From: DASRDZ01 sp035652335
Lineage (GTDB): Bacteria > Chloroflexota > Dormibacteria > Aeolococcales > Aeolococcaceae
DNA: 64,000 nt
Direction: 5' to 3'
Assembly: GCA_035652335.1 (NCBI GenBank)
Contig: DASRDZ010000062.1
Coordinates: 1 to 64,000, forward strand
Positions 42,072-50,813 of this stretch are shown piece by piece; the first letter of the stretch is position 1, and every line of letters begins with the position of its first letter. The notes under the pieces were generated by a model, which worked only from the letters and a program-made list of their open reading frames with translations, had not been told where the DNA came from and searched no databases. The position numbers and the translations under genes were made by a program.

Positions 42072-42928
42072 TCGCCGTGGTGGCGGCGACCGCGGTGCTG
42101 CTGCTCGGCGTGGCCACGGCGCCGGCGGGACGTGCGTCGCGGCAGGGTGCCCGCGAGTCGCTCCTCGAGCGCGCGGTGCAGCGGCAGCGCACGCGGCTTC
42201 GCGCGGCGCGGCTCAACGTCGACGCGCGTCGCTTCACCCTGCTCTGCCTGGCCACCCCACCGGCGCTGGTGCTGGCCGGGCTGGTGCTCGGCTCGCCCGT
42301 GGTGGCCCTGGCCAGTGGCGCTGCGGGTTTCCTCGTGCCACGGCTGTACCTCGATGCGCTGGTGCGCGCCCAGCGCCGCCGCACCGAGGCGGAGGCGCCG
42401 CGACTCCTGCAGGTCATCCTCGCCAGCCTGGCCTCGGGCAGCACCTACTTCGAAGCGCTGCAGGAGGCGCGCAGCCGCGCCGGCGACCGCTGGCTGCGCG
42501 ACGACCTCGACCACGTCATCGCCGAGTTCCACCTCGGCGTCCCGCTGGAGCGCTCCATCGCCGAGGTGCGCACCGCCACCGCCGGCCGCAACCTGGCGCT
42601 GATCTGGGACAACCTGGCCATCTGCATCGCCAACCGAATCCCCGCGTCGCGCGCCAAGGGGTTGTTCGTCGAGCTGTCCTCGACCGTCCAGTTCAACGTG
42701 CAGGTGCAGCAGGAGGTGCGTGCCCGCGCCTCGGGGCAGCGCGCGCAGATCTGGCTGCTGGCGCTCATCGTGCCCGGCCTGTTCCTCTATCTGCGCGTCC
42801 TCGACGGCAGCCTGTTCGACGTCCTCAACGCGACCGCGCTGGGGCGCTGGGTGCTGCTGCCGCTGGCCGTGTTCCTCGAGGTCCTCGGCATCGTGCTGAG
42901 CTTCCGCTTCGCGCACGTGGAGTTGTAG
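42059..42928 (+). CDS. tadB: TadB-like type II secretion F-domain membrane protein
   Basis: 289 residues, inner-membrane platform protein. N-terminal membrane segments at about 2-18 and 60-95, then a T2SSF helical domain (APRLLQVILASLASGSTYFE, FHLGVPLERSIAEV), and two C-terminal membrane segments ending near 285. GGAGGGG lies 5 bases before the GTG, inside the end of tadA (13-base overlap), so the genes are coupled. Confidence 0.88.
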   Translation: MDVLIAVVAATAVLLLGVATAPAGRASRQGARESLLERAVQRQRTRLRAARLNVDARRFTLLCLATPPALVLAGLVLGSPVVALASGAAGFLVPRLYLDALVRAQRRRTEAEAPRLLQVILASLASGSTYFEALQEARSRAGDRWLRDDLDHVIAEFHLGVPLERSIAEVRTATAGRNLALIWDNLAICIANRIPASRAKGLFVELSSTVQFNVQVQQEVRARASGQRAQIWLLALIVPGLFLYLRVLDGSLFDVLNATALGRWVLLPLAVFLEVLGIVLSFRFAHVEL

Positions 42929-42933
42929 GCACC

Positions 42934-43839
42934 GTGCTCGCCTCGCTCTGCGCCGTCGCCGCCGTGCTCTGCCTCGCCGGCGCGCTCCCGGCGCGACGCC
43001 GCCGCTCGCTGCCGGTGGAGCTGGCACGCGTCAGCACCATGGACGCGCGCGAAGCCGCGCTGCATCGCGACGCGCAGCGGCCGCCGTGGGAGCGGATGCT
43101 GCAGCCCGCGGTGGCGATCGTGGCGACGCGACTGCGTCCTGCCTGGGCGGGGCTGAGCGACGACGACCTGCGCCGCGCCGGCCTCGACCTCGACCGCTTC
43201 GGGGTGGCCGAGCTGCTCACCGTCAAGGTGCTCGGCGGGCTCGCGGGCATGGCCCTGGCGCTCGCCCTGGTGGCGGTCGCTCCCGGCGCCGTGATCCTCC
43301 TGCCGGGACTGGCCTTCGGCGGCTTCGTGGCGCCCAGCGTCGCCGTCACCCGGATGCGCGCGGCGCGGCAGGCGCGCATGCTGCGCGAGCTGCCCGACCT
43401 GGTGAGCCTGCTCAAGGCGTTCGTCGGCGCCGGCATCCCGCTGGAGCAGGCGCTGCACCTGGTCAGCGCCCAGCTCGCGGGGGCGGCGCCGCACGACAAC
43501 CTGCTCGCCACCGAGGTGCGACGCGCGCTCAGCGACTACGGCCTCGGCATGTCGATCGACGAGGCGCTGCAGGCGATGGGCACGCGCACCGGGCTCGCCG
43601 AGCTGGAGATGCTCGCCGCCGCGCTGTCGCAGGCGAAGCGGCAGGGCGCCGGCATGGAGCGCGCGCTGCGCGACCAGGAGACGATCGCGCGCATGCAGCA
43701 GCGCAACCGCGCGCTGGCGGCTGCGTCGCGGGTCAGCACCCGGCTCGTCGGGGTGCTGGTGATGGTGTACCTGCCCGAGTTCCTGGTGCTGATCCTGGTG
43801 CCGCTCTTCTACGGCATCTTCCTCCGCGCGTTCGGCTGA
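42934..43839 (+). CDS. tadC: TadC-like type II secretion F-domain membrane protein
   Basis: 301 residues. One N-terminal membrane segment, a second pair near 90-130, the T2SSF domain (RELPDLVSLLKAFVGAGIPLEQAL, AALSQAKRQGAGMERALR) and a C-terminal membrane segment ending in IFLRAFG. Platform partner of TadB. The GTG start lies 5 bases after the tadB stop. Confidence 0.88.
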   Translation: MLASLCAVAAVLCLAGALPARRRRSLPVELARVSTMDAREAALHRDAQRPPWERMLQPAVAIVATRLRPAWAGLSDDDLRRAGLDLDRFGVAELLTVKVLGGLAGMALALALVAVAPGAVILLPGLAFGGFVAPSVAVTRMRAARQARMLRELPDLVSLLKAFVGAGIPLEQALHLVSAQLAGAAPHDNLLATEVRRALSDYGLGMSIDEALQAMGTRTGLAELEMLAAALSQAKRQGAGMERALRDQETIARMQQRNRALAAASRVSTRLVGVLVMVYLPEFLVLILVPLFYGIFLRAFG

Positions 43840-43859
43840 TCACTGAGGAGCACTTCGAC

Positions 43860-44012
43860 ATGCAATCGCGCCGGCGAGACCTCGGCCAGAGCACCCTGGA
43901 GTGGGTGATCGGGGCGGCCATCATCCTCAGCACGCTGGCCGCCGCCGTGCTCGCCTGGAACCAGGGGCTGGCCCAGAAGATCGGCCAGCTCGTCCAGCAG
44001 ATCACCCACTGA
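43860..44012 (+). CDS. Flp-type pilin (50 residues)
   Basis: Very short type IVb prepilin. A basic leader (QSRRRDLG) is followed by QSTLEW and a hydrophobic helix of about 20 residues (VIGAAIILSTLAAAVLAW), then a short tail. The motif G/QSTLEW matches the prepilin peptidase consensus G/xxxxEY with Trp for Tyr. GAGGAG lies 9 bases before the ATG. Its position between tadC and the TadE-like genes supports a major-pilin role. No prepilin peptidase is in the window, so processing must be by an enzyme encoded elsewhere. Confidence 0.75.
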   Translation: MQSRRRDLGQSTLEWVIGAAIILSTLAAAVLAWNQGLAQKIGQLVQQITH

Positions 44013-44020
44013 CGGGCGCG

Positions 44021-44431
44021 ATGCAGCGGCACAGCGCACGGCGGCTGCGGGCACAGCGCGGGCAGGAGACGCTGCAGGCGATCCTCGTCGTGTCGCTGGT
44101 GCTGCTGCCCATGCTGGTCGGCATCCTCACCTTCAGCACCCTGGTGCACACCTCGATCGCGACGCAGGCGGCCGCCGCCGCGGGCGCGCGGGCAGCTGGC
44201 GTCGCCGGGGAGTTCGGGCCTGACGAGCTCGGCGCCGTGCTGACCGCGCTGCGTTCCAACGACATCGATCCCAACGCGTGCGTGATCAGCAGCAGCGCGG
44301 GGACCGTCGACCTCGACCAGCCCATCAGCATCACGGTGCAGTGCCCCGAGCACGTCGGCATCCCCTTCGTCTTCGAACGCGACGTGCAGCTCAGCGCGAC
44401 GGCGGTGGGCCGCGGCGAGGTGAACCGATGA
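44021..44431 (+). CDS. TadE-like pseudopilin
   Basis: 136 residues. A basic leader (ARRLRAQRGQETLQ) leads into a long hydrophobic helix (AILVVSLVLLPMLVGILTFSTLV); the mature part is small and has two Cys (NACVIS, VQCPEH). This is the TadE/TadG minor-pilin layout. It lies 8 bases after the Flp pilin gene and overlaps the next gene by four bases. Confidence 0.8.
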   Translation: MQRHSARRLRAQRGQETLQAILVVSLVLLPMLVGILTFSTLVHTSIATQAAAAAGARAAGVAGEFGPDELGAVLTALRSNDIDPNACVISSSAGTVDLDQPISITVQCPEHVGIPFVFERDVQLSATAVGRGEVNR

Positions 44432-44928
44432 GTCGCAGGCGCTGTCGCCATGAGCGCGGCTCGTCGGTTCTCTACGTCGTCGTGCTGAGCCCGGTCCTGC
44501 TGCTCAGCATGGCGCTGGCCACCGAGGCCGGCGGGCTGCAGATGCAGAAGGAGCGGGTGCGCAGCGCGCTCGACCAGTCCGCCGTGGTCGCGGCCGCGGC
44601 GGCGTCGCGCGCCGGTGGCAGCGTGGGCATCGACCGCGCCCGCGCCGTCGCGGTGATGCGCGAGGTGCTGGCCGAGAACCTGCTGCCGCTGTCGAGCGCC
44701 TTCGCCGGCGCCACCGCGTCGAGCCTCGCCGCGGACGCCGACGTCGCCGTGGTCACCGACGTCCCGGCCGCCGATCCCTTCGCCGCCGGCGCAATCCTTC
44801 GCCATCCCAGCATCGAGGTCCGGGTGCGCGTGCCGCTGCGCACCGGGCTGTTCGTCGCCGCCGGTCTCCCCTCCACGGAGACGGTGACCCTCGTCTCCGC
44901 CGCGGCGCTGCGCGAGACCGGCCGATGA
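44428..44928 (+). CDS. TadE/TadG-like pseudopilin
   Basis: 166 residues. Leader RRRCRHERGSSVLYVVVLSPVLLLSMALATEAG with a single hydrophobic helix and an exported mature part rich in Ala and Val. Shares the layout but little sequence with the preceding gene. Coupled to it by ATGA overlap. Confidence 0.78.
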   Translation: MSRRRCRHERGSSVLYVVVLSPVLLLSMALATEAGGLQMQKERVRSALDQSAVVAAAAASRAGGSVGIDRARAVAVMREVLAENLLPLSSAFAGATASSLAADADVAVVTDVPAADPFAAGAILRHPSIEVRVRVPLRTGLFVAAGLPSTETVTLVSAAALRETGR

Positions 44929-44956
44929 TCGTCATCCCGACACGGAGCCCATCCCG

Positions 44957-45646
44957 ATGAGACGCACCGTCTACCTCTCCCTCTTCCTGCTGCTGGCCAC
45001 CGCCGCCGGCTTGCTCACCCTGCGGGCGCAGCGCACCGTCGACGTCCTCGTCGCCACGCACGACGTGCGCGCCGGCCAGCAGATCGCCGCCGGCGACGTC
45101 GAGGTGCGCCGGGTGCACGCCGACAGCATTCCCCCCGACGCGCTCGCCACCCCGGACGACGCCGTGGGCAGCTACGTCGCCTGGCCGCTGGCGGGCGGTG
45201 AGCCCGTGCTGGCGCACATGGTGCGGCGGTCGCGCTCGGGCATCGCGCTGACGGCGGCGATGACCGTTCCCGACGGGTATCGCGCCGTGGCGGTGCCGGT
45301 GCAGCCGGCCGGCGCGGTGGGCGGCATGCTCGCGCCCGGCGACCAGGTCGACGTCTACGCCACGCCGCTGGCCGGCCATGCCTCGGGCACGTCGAGCGCC
45401 GACTCCGTCGACGGCGGCGGAGACGGCACCGCCGCGACCCTGCTCGGCCACGACCTGCTCGTCCTGCAGCTCCGGTCCGACCAGGGCCAGCCGCTCGACG
45501 ACGGCAGCGACCAGTCGGTGCACGGCCTCAACTTCGGCGCCGGCAAGCTGGGCAGCGTGGTCATCGCGGTGCCGCAGAGCGACGTCGCCCGGTTCGCCGC
45601 CGCGGCGGCGTCGGACAGCATCTACCTCGCCCTCAGCGTGGGCTGA
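44957..45646 (+). CDS. cpaB: CpaB/RcpC-like pilus assembly protein (SAF domain)
   Basis: 229 residues. N-terminal membrane anchor (about 5-24), then a SAF domain with VLVATHDVRAGQQIAAGDVEVRR and PLAGGEPVLAHMV, and a beta-rich C-terminal RcpC domain (VPVQPAGAVGGMLAPGDQVDVYA). In diderms this protein works with the secretin; here no secretin gene is present. The stop shares one base with the ATG of the VirB4-like gene (TGATG). Confidence 0.88.
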   Translation: MRRTVYLSLFLLLATAAGLLTLRAQRTVDVLVATHDVRAGQQIAAGDVEVRRVHADSIPPDALATPDDAVGSYVAWPLAGGEPVLAHMVRRSRSGIALTAAMTVPDGYRAVAVPVQPAGAVGGMLAPGDQVDVYATPLAGHASGTSSADSVDGGGDGTAATLLGHDLLVLQLRSDQGQPLDDGSDQSVHGLNFGAGKLGSVVIAVPQSDVARFAAAAASDSIYLALSVG

Positions 45647-47811
45647 TGCTGGCGCGCCTCGCGTCGCCGCTGCTCGGCGCCGTCCGCGTCGACGGCGCGC
45701 GCCTGCATCGCGACGACGGTGGCGTCGCCACGATCGTCGAGTCCGGCGACGTCGACGTGGCCGCGCTCGACGCGGCCCGCCGCGCCGTCGCCGTCGCCGC
45801 CTTCGCCCGGCTCTGCCGAACCCTCGACACGCCGCTGCAGATCGTCGTCCAGGTGCGGCGCTGGCGGGACGGCGACGACGCGCACCGCACGCACCCTCCC
45901 ATCACGCACGGCACGACCTCGTTGACTCGCACGCTGCGCGAGGCCAGCGCCGCCCACCGTCGCCGCATGCTGCAACGCCGTCCCGCCTTCCGCCGCTCCA
46001 TCCTCTTCGTCCCCAGCGCCGTCGCGGCGGGCGACCTCGACCGCGCCACCCGCCAGGTGCTCGACACCCTGCACACCGCGGGCGTCGGCGGCACCGTCCT
46101 GCACGGCGCCGCAGCGCGCGAGCGCCTCGGCGAAGCGATGGGCGCCGGCCACACGCCTCCCGACGCACCGGAGCTGCACCCACCACCGTGGAGCCGGCAG
46201 CGCACCCACGCCACCATGGGCGCGCTGCACGTGCGCGCCGTGGCCCTGCGCCGGCTTCCCGGTGTGGCCGTCGACGCCGGTTGGCTGGCGCCCCTGCTCG
46301 ACGTCCGCGCCGAGTGCGACGTCAGCCTGCACATCACGCCGGTCGGCGTCGCCGACGCCATGTCGGCGATCGGGCGGCGCCTGCGCACGCTGCGCGCCGA
46401 CCAGCTCGTCGAGCTCGACCGCGAGTCGTACGGCGACGCCCACCTCGAGGTGGGTGTGGGCAGTGCCCTCGACCTGCGGGGGCGCCTGGCGCGCAACGAG
46501 GGTCGCGCCGCGCGCATCTCGCTGACCGCGGTCGCACGCGCCGGTGAGCTCGCCGACCTCGACCTCGCCACCGAGGCTCTGCGCACCGGCGCCGCCGCCA
46601 CGCTGGCCCAGTGCGACCTCGCCCACCTGCAGCACCTCGAAGCCGCCGCATCCGCATGGCCGCTGGGCCGTGACCTGCTGCACGCGACCAAGCTCGTCGA
46701 CACCACGGCACTCGCCACCTGCATCCCCTGGACCAGCACCACCTGCGACGACCCCGGCGGCTACTCGCTCGGCCGCGCGGCGGCGAGCGGCGCGCCCGTC
46801 CGCATCGCACCCTTCGACACCATGCATCACGGCAACGGCAACGTCGCCGTCATCGCGGCGTCGGGACAGGGCAAGAGCTACGCCATCGGCGCCCTGGTGC
46901 TGGAGGCGGCGTCGCAGGGCGTCGGCAGCGTGATCATCGACCCGGAAGGCGAGTACGAGCGCATCGTGCACGCCCTCGGCGGCGACTACGCGAAGCTCGC
47001 GCCCGGCTGCGGCGCGTCGCTCAACATCTTCGACGTCGGTGGCGAGGACCGGCACGCCGACACCGTCGCCGCCGTCGGCGAGCTGATCGCGGTGCTCTGC
47101 GGCGGCAGCCTCGACGAGGTGGAACGCGCCCATGTCGACGCCGCCGCACAGCGGGCCATCACCACCGCCGCGCAGCAGCGCCGCGTCCCCGTTCTCGGCG
47201 ACTGCCTCGACACCCTCGGCGACGCGTCCCCGCGCACCGCGCTGGTGCTGCGGCGCTTCTGCACCGGCCCGCTCGGCGAGCTGTTCAACCGGCCCACCAC
47301 CGCGCGTCTCGACGCCCCTGTCGTCGGCGTGTCGCTGCGCGACCTCGGCAGCGAGCTGGTCCCGGCGGCGACGCTGATCGTCGCCGAGTGGCTGTGGTCA
47401 CTGGTGCGCCGCGACCGCCGCGAGCGCCACGTCGTCTTCGACGAGGTCGGGCTGCTCTGCGCCCATCCGCCGCTGCGCACGCTGCTGGTGCAACTGGCGA
47501 GGCGCTGCCGCAAGTACCGCGCGTCGCTGGTGGTGGCCACCCAGAACGCGGGCGACCTGCTGGCCACGCCGGAGGGCACGGTGGTCGCCACCAACCCGGC
47601 GATCGTCCTCCTCGGCGGCCATCGCGGCGCCGAGACCCAGCGCATGGAGGAGGCCTTCGCCCTCACCTCGGCGCAGCGCCGCCAGCTGGAGAGCGCCGGC
47701 CGCGGCGAGTTCCTGCTGCTCGCCGGCGCGCGGCGCCTGCCCGTGCACGTCGAGGTGTCGCCGCTGCACCACGCGCTGCTCACCGGCCAGCCGATGGCGC
47801 GCGCGGAGTGA
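45646..47811 (+). CDS. VirB4/TraC-like ATPase at the end of a Tad operon
   Basis: 721 residues. The N-terminal 380 residues are VirB4-like and divergent. The C-terminal ATPase has Walker A ASGQGKSYA (405-413), the VirB4-characteristic IIDPEGEYERI just after it, and Walker B HVVFDEVGLLCAH near 590-600, then VVATQNAGDLLATPEG. VirB4 energises type IV secretion systems and conjugation; it is not a normal Tad component. Its ATG shares one base with the cpaB stop, so it is firmly part of this operon. With the PrgI-like domain of the first gene it forms a type IV secretion pair inside a pilus locus. Confidence 0.88.
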   Translation: MLARLASPLLGAVRVDGARLHRDDGGVATIVESGDVDVAALDAARRAVAVAAFARLCRTLDTPLQIVVQVRRWRDGDDAHRTHPPITHGTTSLTRTLREASAAHRRRMLQRRPAFRRSILFVPSAVAAGDLDRATRQVLDTLHTAGVGGTVLHGAAARERLGEAMGAGHTPPDAPELHPPPWSRQRTHATMGALHVRAVALRRLPGVAVDAGWLAPLLDVRAECDVSLHITPVGVADAMSAIGRRLRTLRADQLVELDRESYGDAHLEVGVGSALDLRGRLARNEGRAARISLTAVARAGELADLDLATEALRTGAAATLAQCDLAHLQHLEAAASAWPLGRDLLHATKLVDTTALATCIPWTSTTCDDPGGYSLGRAAASGAPVRIAPFDTMHHGNGNVAVIAASGQGKSYAIGALVLEAASQGVGSVIIDPEGEYERIVHALGGDYAKLAPGCGASLNIFDVGGEDRHADTVAAVGELIAVLCGGSLDEVERAHVDAAAQRAITTAAQQRRVPVLGDCLDTLGDASPRTALVLRRFCTGPLGELFNRPTTARLDAPVVGVSLRDLGSELVPAATLIVAEWLWSLVRRDRRERHVVFDEVGLLCAHPPLRTLLVQLARRCRKYRASLVVATQNAGDLLATPEGTVVATNPAIVLLGGHRGAETQRMEEAFALTSAQRRQLESAGRGEFLLLAGARRLPVHVEVSPLHHALLTGQPMARAE

Positions 47812-47826
47812 GAGGATAGGCCGCCC

Positions 47827-48210
47827 ATGGCCATGCAGACCGACTTCACGGTGATCCTGGAGGACCGTCCCGGCACGGCGGCGCTGGTCGGCGAGACGCT
47901 GGGACGGGCGCAGGTCAACATCGACGGGCTCAGCCTGTTCACCAGCGGCGGCATCGCCATCTTCCACGTGCTGGTGGCGCCGCAGGAGGTCGACCACGCG
48001 CGCCAGGCCCTGCGCGACGCGGGGATCGACCTGCACGGCGAGCGCCACGTCTGGGTCAACCAGCTCGCCGACCGCCCCGGTGCGATGGGCGCGCTGCTGC
48101 ACCGTCTCGCCGACGCCGACGTCAACTGCGACCTGCTCTACCTCGACGCCCACGGCCGCCTGGTGATCGGCGCCGAGGACATGGAGGAGGTCTCCCACCT
48201 GCTCAGCTGA
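47827..48210 (+). CDS. Tandem ACT-domain protein
   Basis: 127 residues with two ACT domains (about 6-65 and 70-127): FTVILEDRPGTAALVGETLGRA and VNQLADRPGAMGALLHRLADAD share the DRPG motif. Such stand-alone proteins bind amino acids and regulate metabolism by protein contact. It lies 15 bases after the VirB4-like gene and may be read through from the pilus operon, but a functional link is not clear. Confidence 0.85.
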   Translation: MAMQTDFTVILEDRPGTAALVGETLGRAQVNIDGLSLFTSGGIAIFHVLVAPQEVDHARQALRDAGIDLHGERHVWVNQLADRPGAMGALLHRLADADVNCDLLYLDAHGRLVIGAEDMEEVSHLLS

Positions 48211-48214
48211 CCGC

Positions 48215-48838
48215 TCAGACGCGCTCCAGTGCCACGCGCGCCCCGAAGCCGATCAGCACGAGCCCGGTGAGCCGCTCCAGCGTGCGCCGGACCGCGGCGC
48301 GGCGCATCACCCGGCTGGCGCGGTGCACAACCAGGGTCAGCAGCGACAGCCAGATGACGCCCTCGACGAAGTGGACGCCGGCCAGCAGCACGCTCATGCC
48401 CAGCACCGACGCACCGGCGGGGATGAACTGCGGCAGCAGGGTCACGTAGAACACGCCGACCTTGGGATTGAGCAGGTTGTTGAGCATCCCCGTCCTGAAG
48501 GCTGCACGGCTGCGCCGTGACGCAATCGCGGGCGCGCCGGCCGGCGCTGCGTCGCGCCGCGCGACGAGCAGGGTGCGCACCCCGAGGAACACCAGGTACG
48601 TCGCGCCGGCGAAGCGCAGCACGTCGTAGGCGACCCGCGACGCCGTCACCACCGCGGTGACGCCCAGCGCGGAGAGCAGTCCCCAGACGATGAGCCCGGT
48701 GCAGATGCCCAGCGAGGTGCGCAGCCCGGTGGCGCGTCCGCCCTGCAGCGTGTTGCGGATGACCAGCGCCGTGTCGATGCCCGGGGTGATGGTCAGCAGC
48801 GCCGCCACCAGCGCGAAGGCGAGAACCGATCCCCACAT
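48215..48838 (-). CDS. LysE/RhtB-family amino acid exporter
   Basis: 207 residues, six membrane segments. TITPGIDTALVIRNTLQGGRATGLRTSLGI is the family signature, and NNLLNPKVGVFYVTLLPQF follows at the fourth segment. Exports amino acids or related small molecules. The ATG lies 2 bases after the SDR stop on the same strand, so the two are cotranscribed. Confidence 0.9.
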   Translation of the reverse strand: MWGSVLAFALVAALLTITPGIDTALVIRNTLQGGRATGLRTSLGICTGLIVWGLLSALGVTAVVTASRVAYDVLRFAGATYLVFLGVRTLLVARRDAAPAGAPAIASRRSRAAFRTGMLNNLLNPKVGVFYVTLLPQFIPAGASVLGMSVLLAGVHFVEGVIWLSLLTLVVHRASRVMRRAAVRRTLERLTGLVLIGFGARVALERV

Positions 48839-48840
48839 GG

Positions 48841-49623
48841 TCAGAATCGCGGCATCATCCGCGCCGTCGCGCGCGCCAGCACGCGCCGCGGCACGAGGGG
48901 TGCCAGGCGGACGGGCAGGCCCTGCTCCGGCTTGGCCACGACGACGTAGCCGCGGTCGCGGCGCAGTGCGGCCAAGGCCTTGTCCACCACCGCGGCAGCC
49001 TCCAGGCCCTTGAGGTTGCGCTTTCCCTCCGGAACGCCGGCGACCGCCTCCCATTCGGTGTTGACGTCACCGGGACACAGCGCCAGCACGCGGACGCCGG
49101 TGCCTCGCGTCTCCGCCCACACCGCCAGGGTGAAGTTGAGCAGCATCGCCTTGCTGGCGGCGTAGAGGGCCATGGTGCCCAGCGGCTGGAAGCCCGCGAT
49201 GCTGCCGACGTTGACGATCTCGCCGCCGCCGCGCGCCACCATCGCCGGCAGGTAGCGGCCAGTCAGCTCGACGACGGCGTCGCAGTTGAGCCGCATCATC
49301 TCCATCGAGCGCTGCAGCGGCACGTCGGCGAAGCGGCGCCCCACCGTGCCGAAGCCCGCGTTGTTGACCAGCGCCGAGACCTGGTGCCCGCGCCGCTCCA
49401 TCTCGCCGGCGAGCTGCGATGGCCCGTCGCAGAGCGAGAGGTCGGCGCTGATGACGTCGACGGCCACGCCATGACGCGAGGCCAGCTCCTCCGCGAGGGC
49501 GCGCAGGCGGTCCTCACGGCGGGCCGTCAGCACCAGCCGGCGTCCCTGGGCTGCATAGGCGCGGGCGAAGGCCTCGCCGATGCCGCTGCTCGCCCCGGTG
49601 ATCAGGGCCACCTCGTCGCTCAT
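48841..49623 (-). CDS. Short-chain dehydrogenase/reductase
   Basis: 260 residues, classical SDR. TGASSGIG near residue 9, NNAG near 88, catalytic Ser in NVGSIAG and YAASK. ARREDRL suggests NADP. The C-terminus (PLVPRRVLARATARMM) is basic and may touch the membrane, as in the DltE/YqjQ branch. Divergent from the LPG-synthase-like gene. Confidence 0.9.
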   Translation of the reverse strand: MSDEVALITGASSGIGEAFARAYAAQGRRLVLTARREDRLRALAEELASRHGVAVDVISADLSLCDGPSQLAGEMERRGHQVSALVNNAGFGTVGRRFADVPLQRSMEMMRLNCDAVVELTGRYLPAMVARGGGEIVNVGSIAGFQPLGTMALYAASKAMLLNFTLAVWAETRGTGVRVLALCPGDVNTEWEAVAGVPEGKRNLKGLEAAAVVDKALAALRRDRGYVVVAKPEQGLPVRLAPLVPRRVLARATARMMPRF

Positions 49624-49730
49624 CTGCGCACTCCTTCCGCCGGATCAGGACGCCCGCCATGGTAGGTGCGGCGCGCGCCGTGCTGCCCGCACCTGGGATG
49701 CGGGACACCTGCGGTAGAACAGAGGGAGCC

Positions 49731-50813
49731 ATGAGTTCCACAAGCGGCCGCGCCCGCCGCGGCGGCGGCAGCTCGACGCCGGCGCGGGCGCTGCGCCGCC
49801 TGCACCGCAACCCCGCCGCACGTCCCGTCCTCGGGTTCCTGCGCCGCCACTGGATGGTCGCCGTCGCGGTGGTGTCGATCGTCGTGCTGGTCCTCGCCGT
49901 CAACCCGGGGAAGCTGTGGGGCGTGCTCTCGCGCGTCGAGCTGCGCCCGCTGCTGCTGATGCTGCCCTGCACCCTGGCCGTCTACGTGGTGCGCGGCTTC
50001 GGCTGGCACGCCGCCCTGCGCCAGATCGGGGTGAAGATCAGCATGCATCGCAGCGTCGTGGTGATGCTCGCCGGGCAGGCGATGGTGTTCCTCCCCGCCG
50101 GCGACCTGGCGCGCGTGAAGATGGTGCGCGACACCGGCGCCAGCGGCCACGACGCCGGTGAGATCACCGGCACGATCGCCTTCCAGGAGCTGCTCTACAT
50201 GACCCTGATGGGGTTCGCGGTGCTGCCGGCCATCGCGCAGCATCCCGACATCGGTGGCGTGGTGGCGATCATCACCCTGCTGCAGGTCAGCATCTTCGTG
50301 GTGCTGCTCTGGGAGCGCGGCTACAAGCTCGCCGTGCGCACCGTCGAGCGCATCCGCTTCCTGCGCTGCTTCGACAGGGAGCTGCGCGACATCCGCCCCG
50401 CCTTCGTGCGGCTCTTCGAGCCGCGCGCAGGCATCCCCATCGTGCTCTGCAACATGCTGGCGGTGACGCTCGCCTTCGTGCTCTTCCTCCTGGCACTTCG
50501 TGCCGTGGGTGTCCACAACATCGGCTTCGCCAAGGCGGCCTTCATCTACGCCCTGGGACACATCCTGGCCGCGCTGACCTTCCTGCCCGGAGGCGTGGGC
50601 GCCTACGAGGGGATCCTCACCGCCTTCATGGCCCTGCAGGGCGTGCCGCCGTCGCAGGGGGCGGCCGCCGCGCTGCTCTACCGAGGCTTCAACGACATCC
50701 TCATGGCCGTCATCGGTCTCGGCTCGGGCTGGTGGCTGCGCCATCACTGGCCGCATCCCGGCGGGGCCAGGCGACGGCCTCGGGGGGCGCCGTCCGCAGC
50801 GAGCCGGAGCTGA
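49731..50813 (+). CDS. Lysylphosphatidylglycerol synthase-like (UPF0104) membrane protein
   Basis: 360 residues, about eight membrane segments after a basic 40-residue N-terminus. YVVRGFGWHAALRQIGVKI, VFLPAGDLARVKMVRD, FQELLYMTLMGFAVLPAIA and TFLPGGVGAYEG match the flippase/LPG-synthase membrane domain (AglD/UPF0104) without the soluble MprF transferase domain. It may move or modify membrane lipids. AGAGGGAG lies close before the ATG. Its last 104 bases overlap the 3' end of the converging DJ-1 gene. Confidence 0.85.
   Translation: MSSTSGRARRGGGSSTPARALRRLHRNPAARPVLGFLRRHWMVAVAVVSIVVLVLAVNPGKLWGVLSRVELRPLLLMLPCTLAVYVVRGFGWHAALRQIGVKISMHRSVVVMLAGQAMVFLPAGDLARVKMVRDTGASGHDAGEITGTIAFQELLYMTLMGFAVLPAIAQHPDIGGVVAIITLLQVSIFVVLLWERGYKLAVRTVERIRFLRCFDRELRDIRPAFVRLFEPRAGIPIVLCNMLAVTLAFVLFLLALRAVGVHNIGFAKAAFIYALGHILAALTFLPGGVGAYEGILTAFMALQGVPPSQGAAAALLYRGFNDILMAVIGLGSGWWLRHHWPHPGGARRRPRGAPSAASRS

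Noticed and set aside
45646..47811. Integrative conjugative element
   Set aside because: A VirB4-like gene can mark an ICE, but no relaxase, coupling protein or integrase lies near, and the gene is coupled to Tad genes.
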